NCBI RefSeq assembly: GCF_001949145.1
Contig: NW_019091427.1
Location: forward strand, 762,480-795,615
Length of the DNA: 33,136 bases
Source of the DNA: Acanthaster planci
Taxonomy: Eukaryota; Echinodermata; Asteroidea; Valvatida; Acanthasteridae
Direction: 5' to 3'
Part shown: one piece after another, positions 22,696 to 32,880 of the stretch
How positions within the stretch are numbered: the stretch's first letter is position 1
Layout: each line of letters opens with the position of its first letter
Notes under the pieces: generated by a model
Seen by the model: the letters and a program-made list of their open reading frames with translations, nothing else
What the model was told of the DNA's origin: nothing
Database searches by the model: none
Position numbers and translations under genes: made by a program

Positions 22696-25600
22696 CTGGA
22701 AGAGAGACGCCCAAAATATGTAAACAAGAAACTGCACACACACAGGCTGAGTTCACGTGGCTTGGTTTCGAATGCTTGAACACTGGGAACGTTCAACTGG
22801 TTGTTATCCCTGGTAGTTGGTGGCAAATAACATGGCGGCGTCCATGTATGTTCTTGGAGGGTTAATGTTTGGATAACTGGGTTGAATTCTTTTCTAATGA
22901 AAAAGGAATATTCATTTCTATTTTATGGAAAACTGATGACATTGGTTTTTGGAAAACTTCTCATTGTGGCTGGCTTTGTAAGCCACCTTGCAATTTTTTG
23001 CAGCAGTTTAAAATCAAAATTTCACAACTTCCTGTAAAACCCCAACGGGGAGGTGGTGTGTAATTCTCTTCTGAGAAAAGTGTTCTTGGGTCGTGTTTCC
23101 ACCTTTCAAGCTCAACAACAAGAACCCAGTGTAAAGAATAGGTTGCCCGAACTCGACCACAATTTCAAGTACAGTGCACCAACAACAGGTTGCCACAGAG
23201 AGGCCATTTTCAATGGTTCAGATCGACAAACCCATGGCTGACTTCAAGCAATTTGAGTGGATGTCTGTAGTCAGTGTTTGATGGATCAAGGCATTCCTTG
23301 CCTCACCAAAAATCACCACTAAATAAAATCAAACACTGATTAACAAACATCCAGAAAATTTATGTTCCCCCAAATACAGCACAGATAGTGAAAACAATTC
23401 GTCTATTTTTTGAAAATGCAACCAGACTGGGGATCTATGTGGCAACCTCTGGGTGAGACCCAGCCTTATGAACTGCTCACACTGGATGGCATTTACTGTG
23501 GTGCACAATGTGAAAACTCATTAGCATTTCAAATGTTCTAGCCAATCCGGTACACAAAGATGCCAAATGCTCTTGCTAAAGTTATGATTATCAAGAGATG
23601 CACTTGCTGAATTCCATTAAGAAACTGTCCTGAAAAACTACAATGTAATGCTCCGCGGTGTACAAAGGTGAACGAAGTTACTGCTCCCACTGACCTGGTC
23701 CTTGAGTTTCCTGACGTACTCATCCAGCATGGCCCGCATCTTCTTCTGCTTCCTCTCCAGCTCAGCCTTGGCCTCCTGGAGCCGTCTCACCTCCTCCTGG
23801 CTCTCCTCCCTTGCCCGGGCACTCCTGCGGCCCACCTCCTCCTCCTTGTCGCCCACTGTCCTCTCCAGCTCAGCCAGCCGGGCATCCTTGCGGATCAGAT
23901 CCTCTCGCAGGGCTTGCAGCTCCTTGGCAGAGGCCTCGGTGTGCTTGTCCCGGAGTCGCTGGAGCTCCCGCAGGTGCTGGGTGTCCTGGATGGATAGCTG
24001 CATCTGGGCTTCCAGAAGCTGTTGGGATATGAACCAGAGTTGTAATTCAGTCTTCACAAGTATTACAAGTTAATCACTAGTCACCACATGTTTATTACAA
24101 ATATTCCAAGTCAATCACAAGCCATCATGTGTCATCAAAAGTAAATAACAAGTCATCACGAGTCAATAGCAAGTCAAAGTCAAGGTATCACAAGTCAAGT
24201 CAAAATCACAGGAAATCACAAGTCATTCACAAGTCATCGAAGGCTAATCTTGAGCCAATCACAATTTAAGTCAATCAAAAGTCACTCATAAAATCAAAGC
24301 AAGATAACATGGTCTATCTTAAGCTATCACAAGTCACTCACAAGCCATTGGCAGTCAATCAAAAGTCAGTCTCAAGCCCATCACATGCCAAATGAATGGC
24401 AAGTCCCATCATGAGGTAATTGCAAGTCATCATGAGTCATGAAAAGTCTGTTAAACGTCAATCACAAGTTAATCACCATCCGTCCTGCCTTTGAAACCTT
24501 TCCACTGCCCCATGTACTGCCCCAGCAGGCAGAACTAGAAAACCAAATAGCTTCAAGATGTATTTTGCGTTGGGGGATGTTAATTTATATAACAGGTTTT
24601 GCCCTTACCCAACGTATATATTGATAAACACTGTATGCTTAGTTTGCAGTACCCGCTGCTACACCTGACTCAGACCGACCAGCTGACCACAGCAAGCTCG
24701 GTGGTCGAGTGGTTAAGACGTCTGCACTAGTAAGCAGGAGGTCATGGGTTCAAGTCCCACCCGAGTAAGCTTGTGAATTTTTTCGCAAGCTCTCGGACAA
24801 GCACTGAGCAACCCGTTATACAAAATAGCTTTGCAGGCAGGATTACTCTTGCAAAAAGTTTCCCCTTTCAAAAAACACAAGATATAGGTGCCAACTTTTG
24901 ATATTGAGCCAAATGGCACAATTACTGATTTGACAGAGTGATTTGTACAATAGCACTTATTACAACCTAATACTTTTCGACACTCTAGAACATGCTCACA
25001 GAGTAATTTTGCTACCACAACAGGCTTTACCCAATGGCCAAGTTCAAGTCCCAAACACTATCTACCGCTTCTCAGACCTTACGTGTGTTCACAAATCAGA
25101 TGTTGTTAAACATCAGCATGACTCGGGGCATGCAAGTCAGTTTAACCCATCAACAGAAACTGTGTACACAGACAGCCAGATCTAGTTTGCACATCCTCCA
25201 GTGCACAGCAGTCCATGAAGAACCATTCGTACTTGATTGAGCCTTTCAATAAATGACTAGGGAGTTGCGGTCCAATTACATGTACTTTCTGAACGCAACC
25301 GGAAGAAAACAGACTGATACTCACTCGTCGGTTGACATCAGACAGATCCTTGGCTAAATTTTCCTTCTCGTCGGTGACCAGCATCAACTGGGCCTGGGGG
25401 AAGGCAAAGACAGAATATTGGAAAGTGAAAGACATGTACCAATGTATCTGGTTTGTCTGGACAGATTCCAGTATTTCTGATACAAGAAGCATATGTGACT
25501 CACTCTGTGAAAATGAGTCTTGAGTCGCCAGAACCACGTTTTGAGTTTTTATTTGTATTAAAAAAAGCAAATTGAGTTTTTTATTTTGATGTATCATTCA

Positions 25601-28600
25601 GTTTGATATCTTGATGAAAGTAGATACTTCATGGTAAAAAATACTGCGGGCTCCTCTTAATTTACACTGTGCAAAATTATTCTAAAGGACTTTTTACTCC
25701 AAAGTGGCTCAGCTGACTTAAAGACTCATTTTAACAGAGTTGGTTATGTACATATCTTTCAGCAGAATGACAAAATGAGTGGTGAAAATGGTTAAGCTGT
25801 TAGTCATGGCCAAAAATGAGGGGGGGAGCATATACTCTGAGCTGATATGAAATGAACTCTGACCTCATGTATCTGAGCGCCGACCTGGTGACTGTCCTCA
25901 ATCTCACTAAGCAGTTTGAGTTTGTCTTCTAAGTGGCCGACCGTTTGTTGGAGCTGAGAACGCTCAGCACTCAGCTTGTCATATGAGGGCTAGTAGTGGG
26001 TGCGCGGCAGGGTGACAGGAAAAGTGATTGTTAGTAGGTGTTATTGGAGTAAAGATGTCAAGAAGAAAGGACACACATGGAAAGACTTGAAATCTGACGA
26101 TATTTAAAGATTTAGGCTTGTGAGGCAGATGATTTTCAAATGAAAATGGGTGCACCAATTGTCATATCGCACTTTGGAAAAAATTTTCAACAGAATTCTA
26201 ATACTAAGAGTGTGTACCAGTCGGCCAGTGAAATGCAGAGTATTATTGTACAAATGAAAAAACCTGGACAAATCTAATTTTCCAGTTCCAAGAACGCCAT
26301 CAGTTCCTTGAAATTCATTAATCTATTCTTCAAATGCTGAATATGTCTGCATCGCATGTAATGACAGCAAATTAATGGTTTCACAGGTACATGGGCAAAA
26401 AACAAGGTTGAAATCAGAGTTGTGGATAAAAAATAATGGCTTGTCAGTGAAAATTCTCAAAGACAAGAATTCTGTGAACTGCACTGTAAACTGTAAACAT
26501 TCTGACCCTATTCGGCTCCAGCAGAGCATGATCTCTTTTACAGACACACTTGAATTTGTTGGCAAATACTGAACTAATGAAGAAAACTGCAGTCACCTGT
26601 CCGCAGAGCCAACCCTTTCAAAGCGACCATTTACTTGGCTGGAGAAAGAAAATCGACTCAGATCGAGTGAGATTTCAACTTGAAACTCAAACATCACAGC
26701 ACCAGCACACTATGATCTAAACTCTTGACCTGTTCTTGCTACATGTAGCAGCAGCCAACTAATATGTCAACTTTTTTTGCAGTCATGGTGAAAAGCCATT
26801 GGATGCTGCCGCTACTGAAGGCTATTTCTAATGGACATCGCTGCGGACGGCTGTTGCAGGACGTGGAGGTTAGTGTGAAATATGAGTGGACTGCGGTTCG
26901 TGTAATGACTTTGAGATGGATTCTTGAGAGAAATGACCGGTACCTTGTCAGCCTCTGCCTCTTTCTGTGTCGCCTGGAGAGTGTGCATAGTGACCACGCT
27001 AACCGCTTCTTGGGCAGCTACCTCAGCCTGCAATGGGTGGGTCAGAACCAAAACAAGATGCAATACCTTAATAACTGTACATCATCTATTTTATTACAAA
27101 GCACCTTAATTGCACTTCAAATTTATAACCATGGGTTCTTTATCAAATGCTGTATACGTCGTTATCTGCTGGTCCAGCTCTATAGTTCTTTGACAATTTG
27201 CTATCTGTCTTTCCTACTAAAATACCGAGAGCCACACAGCGGTATTAGCCTCTGACATTAATGGATGTGTAGTGGGCTGCGTGGATCAGTGAGATTCCTT
27301 TACTGTCCAGGGTTTGCCTACCTGCTGTAGCTTGGATTCAAGCTCCTCTTTCTGGTAAATCAGCTCTGTCTTCTCCTCATTGTAACCTCTTTTGAACTGT
27401 TCCATCTGTTCCATGAGCTCTTTTTCCATCTCCCTCTGGAAAAGTAATGGCAAAGAAATCTGATTCAAGACCACTAACAAACTTTTTTCCGACTTCAACA
27501 GCAATAGAACAGTTCAACTTTTGTCTTGTCGTACCACCCTCAAGGTTATTCTTCACAGGAATAATAACTGCATCAGAGACTACGGTAATGCTTTTATTGC
27601 AACAAAGTACTCATTTTGCAACAGTCATGTACCTGCAGAGAAATGACTTCTTTTCAAGCCCAACAAAATCAGGAAAAAGTGTATTTTGCATTTGAAACTC
27701 CTTTTAAACTGTGATCCAAGCATCCACCATTTTTGGCCAGATATTTGGTATCCCTTCATGACCATTTTATTCTCACCCTAATTTCTGTTCTGAGCTTGTC
27801 TTCAACCTCCTCGTGGACTGATCTCTCCAGCTCGTCCTTGCTGACTGTCAGGCTCATCTCCATCTTGCTTAGCTCTTGCCGAAAGCGTGACTCTAGCTTC
27901 TCCCGCTCCTGCTTGGCACGCTGCCGCTCCCGCCGCATCCGCTCCTCCATCTCGGCCTTCTCTCTCTCCCGACGGTCCTCCAGGTCTGTCACCAGCTTCT
28001 TGTGTCGCTCGGCCAGCTCCAGAGTCTCCTTCTTGTGCCTCTTGAGCAGCTCCGATCTCTCCTCCTTGGCCTTCTGCAGGAGGGAGGCCTTGTCACCTTT
28101 GCTGACCTTCAGCAGGTCGGCTTTCTCCATCTCCAGCTCCTCCAGCAGTGCCTCCTTCTCCCGCTCAAAGCCGTGCTCAATCTCAGCCCGGTGCTGGGCC
28201 AGGAGCTGGTCAAAGTCCCTCCGGAGTTGGCCCTTGAGGCCCACCTCCCCGTCCACGAACAGCATCTCCAGCTCGTGGACTTTCTCCTGGTACATCAGCT
28301 CCAGCTCGGTCCGCTCCCGCTCCCACTGGGCCTGCATCTCACCCTTCTCCTCCAGGAAGCGCAGCTCCAGCTCCGACTGCAGCTTCTTTAGCCGGACCTC
28401 AGCAGCGTTCCTCTCCCGGATGACCTCCTCGCTCAGTGAGGACTTCTCTTGAGAGAGTTCCTTCTCCACGCTAGCTTTCTCATCCAGCAGCTTCTGCTTG
28501 ACCTCAGCAATCCGGTTGTCCATTTCCACATTGTACTCAGCCTCCAAGCGATCCCTTTTGACAGGACAGATATGAGACAGCATGCTTCAAAATGGCCAGG

Positions 28601-31600
28601 AAGTTGAATGAAATACCAACTTGGCCAACAAGCTTATATAGCTGTTTTTCCAACTTGGCCTAAAAGGTCTTGTCAGAATGGGATATAAAAAGTATAATAC
28701 CTCAAATGGTACCTTTAACAGACTTGTGAACAAACTATAATAAGTTCAAATTCCCAAATGGTAATGCTTGTTGAAACTGGTTTTGTCCATTTGCTTATCA
28801 GACTCTCAACTCCTAACTTCACACTAAAAACAAAACATTTCATTTCTCTCTGAGAGTTGTGGTAAGAGGGAGACATAGAAATGTGTCCCTTACATGCAGT
28901 GTCTCCCTTAACGTCTCCCTAATGTCAAATTTAATTTCGTAAAAAGAAGCATCTTAAAGAGCACTTTTATAAAGCGTATCACGGCCCTTAACAAAGAAAT
29001 TGATGAAAAAGTCAGCAACTAATGACTGATGGATTTCTGAAAAGTTTGAAGAGATGCTGATGTGCGGAAACCCTTGGGAAAGGCTGTTCTAAAGGCACAG
29101 CGCATGTGCATGGACCCCCTGTTTGCCAAGTAAGGAAGTAAATTGGAACCAGTGGCCAAACTTTGCAGTTGAACAGCCAGGCCATGCTCAGGCAAAGCAA
29201 GGGCCTTCAGGCTTTCTACAATCCTTCCCTTTGAAAAATAGCCTTTCCCCTATCCGCCTTGAGCAGAAGCACCCCGTAATCGGCTGAAAAAAGCCACATT
29301 GAATGGGAGTGTTCACTTTGTTAGTAGTGATGAGACTGTAACGCTTGCATTTCCTAGACTTTTGTGATCCAGCAAAGTTCAGTTTCGACCAAAAGAGCCT
29401 CCTAGGTGTTAAGAAATTGCACCCTCTCTTGGTCCAGCTCAAGTCTCATACCAGCCTCTGCTCTGTCCTGGGCTATATGTCTGACTGATTTGATTGACAG
29501 CTCCAGTCAGCCTTGATCATATCCAAGCTCTTCCTTCAAACTACGGGAGTAAACGACCTCTTTGTTTTGCATTTCGCTGCATGTTGATTGGAACTGAGCT
29601 GTAACCACAGGCTTATGTAGGATGAGTGAGAATTAAAATAATCTGGCCAGACATTCTAGCCACCTGACTTTACTGACTGGTAAAACCTCTACAGTTAGCT
29701 AATTCAGGTCTGACAGAATGGGGTTTAATGGCCTTAACGCCTGGGAATTCTGTGGCTTTTCAGCAGTGCAGCCACACCTCTAGTTCCAATATGCCTCCTA
29801 TACAGATGACTGGAGTCATGGCTCACCTGAGCTCTGTGGTCTCCTTAGAGAAGAACTCCTCCAGCTCCTGTTTCTCCCGGGCAAACTGCTGGGCCATCTC
29901 CTGCTTCTCGCCGCTGAATCGTCGCTCCACCTCCTCGATCAGCTGCCGCTGCTCCCGCTGGAACTCTTCTTGCATTTCTTCCTTCTGACGCTCGAAGCCA
30001 TCCTCCAGGTCAGTGATCTCCATCTTGTAGCGGAACTCCAAGTCCTTGCAGTCACGCTCAAAGGCTGTGCGGGACTCGGCCAGCTCCTTGCTGTGCTTCT
30101 CCTTCAGCAACTCGATCTCTGCCTCTAACTTGGCTCCTGGTTTGATTTGGGGAGGGAAAAATGGTTACTGAATTCATAACCTGAGAAATCTGCATAGTAC
30201 TTCTGCATGTGCATAGCAAAATAATCAGTCGCATGGTAATTTCATCATCGTGTTCATTTTTAAACCTCGCTATTAGCATTGCCTCGATTTTTCCTGCACT
30301 TCACATCTGTATTTCACCACTTCATGTCCGTTTTTTAGTCCAGAGTCAAATTTCAGAATTTGATGCTATTTATTTAGCAAATTATTTATTTTATAAGTTT
30401 TGCACTAACATGGAAGTAAGTGCATGTATGAAATAAGGAATTTGAACGCGAATTCAAGAATGAATTTGAATTCAAGAGACCAAATCTTTATAAAATACAC
30501 TCAGAGAACAGGACTGAAAATGTCTTAGTCATTAACCCCTTCGCCTCGGGACGCGACAAGACACGCTGTAAAAATTGAGATCCTCGGCCCACTTTTCAGC
30601 TATTATTCTCAGCCCACGCTCGATCGAACACCGTGAAAGAAGGCAGACCCTGGCTCTTGTATATATGGTAATTGGTCTTTGTGTGTAGCCCAGGAATGAA
30701 TAGACCGAATTTGCATCATAATCACCAGCTTTACAATAGTCCCCACTTTGAAAAGAGGCAACGGGAATGTGGAAGCGTGAGTAGAGCCGCATGCCACCGA
30801 ACAATCAGCCTTTTCACCGTGTAATTCAAAGCGTGCAGAGCACGCAGGGCCACAAACCAAGAATTTGCGGTTTGGCAGGTGGCCTTCGTGGCCAAGTGAG
30901 GCTGGAATTCTTGGAGTCGGCTTTCGGAAAGAAATTCCCGTCGTCAAGGGGTTAATAACGTCTACAGCTTTCAGTATAAAGTCTCCTAACATAATGCCTT
31001 TGTTACATTTCCACACAAGTAAATACTATGCATGACTGACTTTGAGAGTCTTCTTCCTCGTTGCTATTTCCATCGCCGCCGGACCTCGCTGTCAGAGGTA
31101 GCCGTCTCTTACTCTGAGGGTCCAACTCTTCCAGTTCAGACTCGTTCTCTGCCGAGGATGAAACAGAGGAATACCAAAGCTTAATGAAATTGAAATATAG
31201 CCAAGAAGCTCACTGGATCAGTTGATGTTTATACCGAAAACGGATACCTGGCAAACATATGGGGGTATGATCAGGGATGATGAAAATTCCACGGAACATC
31301 TAGCAGAGAAGTTGCACTGGGGGGGGATTCAAGATGGCTGTGATTATAAGAATCCTGCACTTATTGCTTTGGACGAAGCGCAAAGCTGTGTTTGCACATT
31401 CAGATGAAAATAAACCAAAATTACAGTTTTATTTATCATATTTATACTTCACATCCCCACAGATAAATGAGCAGCACATGAACAATGTGCTACAATTCGC
31501 AGATGGTTTTTCAGTAATGTGTTTGTGTGAAAAGACTCCCATTATGTTATGGTCCAGCAAGGGTAGTGACCCACAGTGTAGGACGGTCTTTGACCTACCT

Positions 31601-31788
31601 GATGAGGAGTGGCCGCTGGACCTTTTGATAACGGCCGGCTTGGTGTAGTCCGATAGCACCGAGCCCACCCGACTGGGCTTGTTGGAGTGCTGAAGCTTAC
31701 TGCCCCGCCGCCTGATCTTGCGTTCCGAGGTTTGATGCTTCAGCAGCTCGTTCTCTTGGGTCAGCTCGTCCAGCTGGTCTTGTAGCAC
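22510..31788 (-). CDS. NIN/NINL: ninein / ninein-like homologue, 3' ten coding exons (gene span)
   Basis: This entry spans the visible part of the gene; exons are listed separately. Ten exons on the minus strand total 2289 bases (763 codons with the stop) and all splice phases match. The encoded protein is nearly all charged heptad coiled coil. The best anchors to human ninein and ninein-like, from memory, are the VLQDQLDEL start of the first visible exon (human VLQDQVDEL) and the C-terminal block VKELYLENCKLQTALQVTEE, which closely follows the conserved end of those proteins. Ninein-family proteins sit at the subdistal appendages of the mother centriole and anchor microtubule minus ends, with the gamma-tubulin-binding EF-hand end at the N-terminus. 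That N-terminal half must lie beyond the right edge. Exons are much more GC-rich than introns. Orthology to NIN versus NINL cannot be settled, since invertebrates usually have one gene. Confidence 0.85.
22696..23694 (-). other. ninein intron, nothing else seen
   Basis: Intron of 999 bases between the two last coding exons (GTCAGT donor, TTCCAG acceptor). No repeat or exon was recognised in it. Confidence 0.6.
23695..24018 (-). CDS. NIN/NINL: ninein homologue, penultimate coding exon
   Basis: 324 bases, 108 codons, phase 0 at both ends: acceptor CCCAACAG at 24019, donor CAG|GTCAGT at 23694. It encodes continuous coiled coil from LLEAQMQLSIQDTQHLREL to MRAMLDEYVRKLKDQ. The tail lines up with the segment before the conserved C-terminal block of vertebrate ninein (MLLQEKVDKLKEQ). 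The exon is GC-rich, and the long antisense frames here are its shadows. Confidence 0.85.
24054..24478. repeat. CAAGTCA(TCA)-type minisatellite in a ninein intron
   Basis: Imperfect units on the words cacaagtcatcacaagtcaa recur dozens of times (aagtcaatcac, aagtcatca, aagtcactcac) with variable spacing of about 8-22 bases. The array starts immediately after the acceptor of the penultimate coding exon (24018), leaving a very short unique stretch for branch point and tract. Confidence 0.85.
24479..25324. other. rest of ninein intron, with SINE head
   Basis: Apart from the tRNA-like segment at 24695-24767, nothing was recognised. Confidence 0.5.
24695..24767 (+). repeat. tRNA(Ser/Leu)-like SINE head or tRNA pseudogene
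   Basis: It contains a D arm TGGTCGAGTGGTTAAGAC and a T loop ATGGGTTCAAGTCCCA. Six of seven acceptor pairs form (one a G-T wobble). The anticodon stem CTGC/GCAG encloses an eight-base loop (ACTAGTAA) instead of seven, and no long variable arm is present, so a functional tRNA is unlikely. It lies in an intron, antisense to the ninein gene, and is related to the copy at 17515-17582. Confidence 0.6.
25325..25393 (-). CDS. NIN/NINL: ninein homologue coding exon (69 bp)
   Basis: 23 codons, phase 0 at both ends: acceptor TTGCCTTCCCCCAG, donor CGA|GTGAGT. It encodes AQLMLVTDEKENLAKDLSDV followed by NRR, a short coiled-coil piece. Confidence 0.8.
25394..25863 (-). other. ninein intron
   Basis: Intron of 470 bases; no feature other than its splice sites was recognised. 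Confidence 0.6.
25864..25989 (-). CDS. NIN/NINL: ninein homologue coding exon (126 bp)
   Basis: 42 codons, phase 0 at both ends: acceptor CCACTACTAG, donor GAG|GTCAGA. It encodes PSYDKLSAERSQLQQTVGHL, continuing as coiled coil to VGAQIHE. The acceptor's pyrimidine tract is weak, but the frame, length and heptad pattern support it. Confidence 0.75.
25990..26943 (-). other. ninein intron with possible cryptic exon
   Basis: Intron of 954 bases. It contains a segment with exon-like borders at 26597-26638 (acceptor TTTTCTTTCTCCAG, donor GTGACT); see findings. Otherwise nothing was recognised. Confidence 0.5.
26944..27027 (-). CDS. NIN/NINL: ninein homologue coding exon (84 bp)
   Basis: 28 codons, phase 0 at both ends: acceptor CACCCATTGCAG, donor AAG|GTACCG. 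It encodes AEVAAQEAVSVVTMHTLQAT followed by QKEAEADK, consistent with coiled coil. A longer plus-strand frame across this exon is its shadow. Confidence 0.75.
27322..27435 (-). CDS. NIN/NINL: ninein homologue coding exon (114 bp)
   Basis: 38 codons, phase 0 at both ends: acceptor ATTACTTTTCCAG, donor CAG|GTAGGC. It encodes REMEKELMEQMEQFKRGYNE and ends ELESKLQQ, a highly charged coiled coil. Confidence 0.85.
27436..27776 (-). other. ninein intron
   Basis: Intron of 341 bases; no other feature was seen. Confidence 0.6.
27777..28554 (-). CDS. NIN/NINL: ninein homologue, large coiled-coil exon (778 bp)
   Basis: The exon starts in phase 2 (one base completes an Arg codon left by the upstream exon), then 259 codons to donor AGG|GTGAGA in phase 0. 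The acceptor is CTGTCAAAAG. It encodes DRLEAEYNVEMDNRIAEVKQ to EDKLRTEIR, an uninterrupted Glu/Lys/Arg/Leu heptad coil forming the central rod of the protein. Base composition is sharply GC-rich compared with the flanking introns. The 239-codon Ser/Arg-rich plus-strand frame is its antisense shadow. Confidence 0.88.
28555..29826 (-). other. ninein intron (1.27 kb)
   Basis: No exon, RNA gene or clear repeat was recognised. The phases of the flanking exons (2 and 2) fit each other, so no exon is missing by phase. Confidence 0.6.
29827..30136 (-). CDS. NIN/NINL: ninein homologue coding exon (310 bp)
   Basis: Phase 1 in (GA completes an Arg codon), phase 2 out (AG|GTGAGC): 102 full codons. The acceptor is CCCCAAATCAAACCAG. 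It encodes AKLEAEIELLKEKHSKELAE, continuing as coiled coil to FFSKETTEL. Confidence 0.85.
30137..31040 (-). other. ninein intron carrying a MITE
   Basis: Intron of 904 bases, of which 416 are the TTAA-flanked element at 30536-30951. The rest has no recognised feature. Confidence 0.6.
30536..30951. mobile_element. piggyBac-like MITE with TTAA target duplications
   Basis: The element is flanked by TTAA on both sides (30532-30535 and 30952-30955). Its ends are imperfect inverted repeats: left CCCCTTCGCCTCGGGACG, right (reverse complement) CCCCTTGACGACGGGAATT. TTAA duplications and CCC-type tips are the hallmark of the piggyBac superfamily. At 416 bases it has no room for a transposase; the two overlapping minus-strand frames inside it are not recognised as protein. 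GC content is higher than in the surrounding intron. Confidence 0.7.
31041..31148 (-). CDS. NIN/NINL: ninein homologue coding exon (108 bp), possible alternative donor
   Basis: The acceptor is TCATCCTCGGCAG; phase 1 in and phase 1 out. It encodes NESELEELDPQSKRRLPLTA, then a Gly/Ser/acidic stretch to EEEDSQ, a non-helical linker. Its donor A|GTCAGT (31040) is moderate. A stronger donor A|GTAAGA lies inside the exon (31112), also in phase 1, which would give a 36-base exon lacking 24 residues without changing the frame. Confidence 0.75.
31149..31598 (-). other. ninein intron
   Basis: Intron of 450 bases; nothing else recognised. Open frames here extend from the neighbouring exon and are not supported. 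Confidence 0.55.
31599..31788 (-). CDS. NIN/NINL: ninein homologue, most upstream visible exon (190 bp)
   Basis: The acceptor is ATACTGTCCAAAG, phase 0; donor TCAG|GTAGGT, phase 1. It encodes VLQDQLDELTQENELLKHQT, then a basic, Ser-rich linker (KIRRRGSK, VGSVLSDYTKPAVIKRSS). The start strongly resembles the VLQDQVDEL segment that follows the first coil of human ninein, placing this exon near the middle of the family's N-terminal half. Earlier exons (EF-hand region) lie outside the window. Confidence 0.82.
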
Positions 31789-31928
31789 CTTTGGACAGTA
31801 TGGAGGAGCAATGGTTTTGAAATGATAAATTTCATACAACTGTCAACCTGAATACAAGAAAAAAACTATACATACCAGGTAGAGAAACTTACTAGGTGAT
31901 TACATTTAATTATGCAGTTGAAGAAAGT

Positions 31929-32242
31929 AATTGACTGGAGTGGGATTTGAACCTGAAACTTCCTACTGGTGCTCTACAAACTGAGCTATCCAGCCCTACA
32001 TTAGTGGCTCTTCCCATTTGTCAATTATCTTTGCAACCTGGGAAGTGGTAAATAGGGATAAGTACGGAGTGCATCATATATAATTGGGGCATGATCCCTG
32101 GCTGTATGGTGTTTCAAGTTATACGGCTTCTAACTACCGCCCCCAGACAAAGATAACTACGTAGGGCCGGACTGCTCAGTTGGTAGAGCACCAGTGCAGA
32201 ATTCTAGAGTTTGCAGGTTCAAATCCCGCTCCAGTCAATTAT
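31929..32242. mobile_element. fold-back element with two divergent tRNA-like arms
   Basis: A tRNA-like sequence on the minus strand (31933-31995) and one on the plus strand (32165-32236) face away from each other. Both have A-box D arms (GCTCAGTTGGTAGAGC type) and a T loop GGTTCAAATCCC. The acceptor stem pairs 7/7 in the left arm (GGCTGGA/TCCAGTC) and 6/7 in the right. The left arm has lost most of its anticodon arm. Homology continues inward (ttatctttg... against caaagataac) and outward (taattgactgg... against ...ccagtcaatta), so the whole ~314 bases form an imperfect palindrome. Either two SINEs inserted head-to-head or this is a genuine inverted-repeat element. Confidence 0.65.
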
Positions 32243-32880
32243 TTTGTTCATCTTTATAACCCAAATACATGTTAATCTTCCAAAAATCAATACCATGAGT
32301 TTGGGGAACTGAAGCAAGACTCAGGCCACTGGAGTGTCAGAAGAATCTTGATTGAGGGATGATGTAGTGTATGTCCAGATTTAGGAAAAAATTGATTTAG
32401 GAAGGATTTACAATTTATTTCCTATGGAATGAGAATAGCATTTTGAAGGGTTGTCAGTACATCCTAACCATTAACTGCTGATTCTTCAATCCCAGCAGTA
32501 CGGCAGAGTCAATTTGAATAATTTGCTATTTGACCAGCAGATTGTTGATGAACAAACCATATGCAAAATCAGTTGCAATAGCACACACAGTTGTACATTA
32601 TGATCAATGTAATAGCTTCTCGCATCTAGGAGTCTCTCCAGCCATGATTTAGCAAGATTAAAGAGATGAACAAGATTTCTCACCCCGATGATAATTTCTA
32701 TTCCTTTTAAATTGTTTAATGAATAATTTACTTTTTAAATCGTTGTAAGATGTCTGACGCTTTTCATTTGAATCTACTTGAAACATGCCTCCATAGTGCA
32801 ATTTTTCTCATTTAAAACAAAAGAAAGTTTTTGCTTCCTTTTCATGAAACTTGCATATGAAAATTCAAATTCAAAAAATG

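Noticed and set aside
24695-24767. Functional tRNA gene (Thr-AGT or Ser)
   Set aside because: Eight-base anticodon loop, a mismatched first acceptor pair and no long variable arm despite a class II D arm.
27733-28452. 239-codon Ser/Arg-rich plus-strand frame resembling an SR protein
   Set aside because: Exact antisense of the Glu/Leu/Lys-rich ninein coiled-coil exon; CTC/CTT reversed from GAG/AAG produces the Ser/Arg/Leu bias.
30532-31016. Two overlapping minus-strand frames of 90 and 135 codons
   Set aside because: Both fall mainly inside the TTAA-flanked MITE and neither resembles a transposase.
31933-32236. Pair of functional tRNA genes
   Set aside because: The left copy lacks most of its anticodon arm and both are embedded in a larger inverted repeat.
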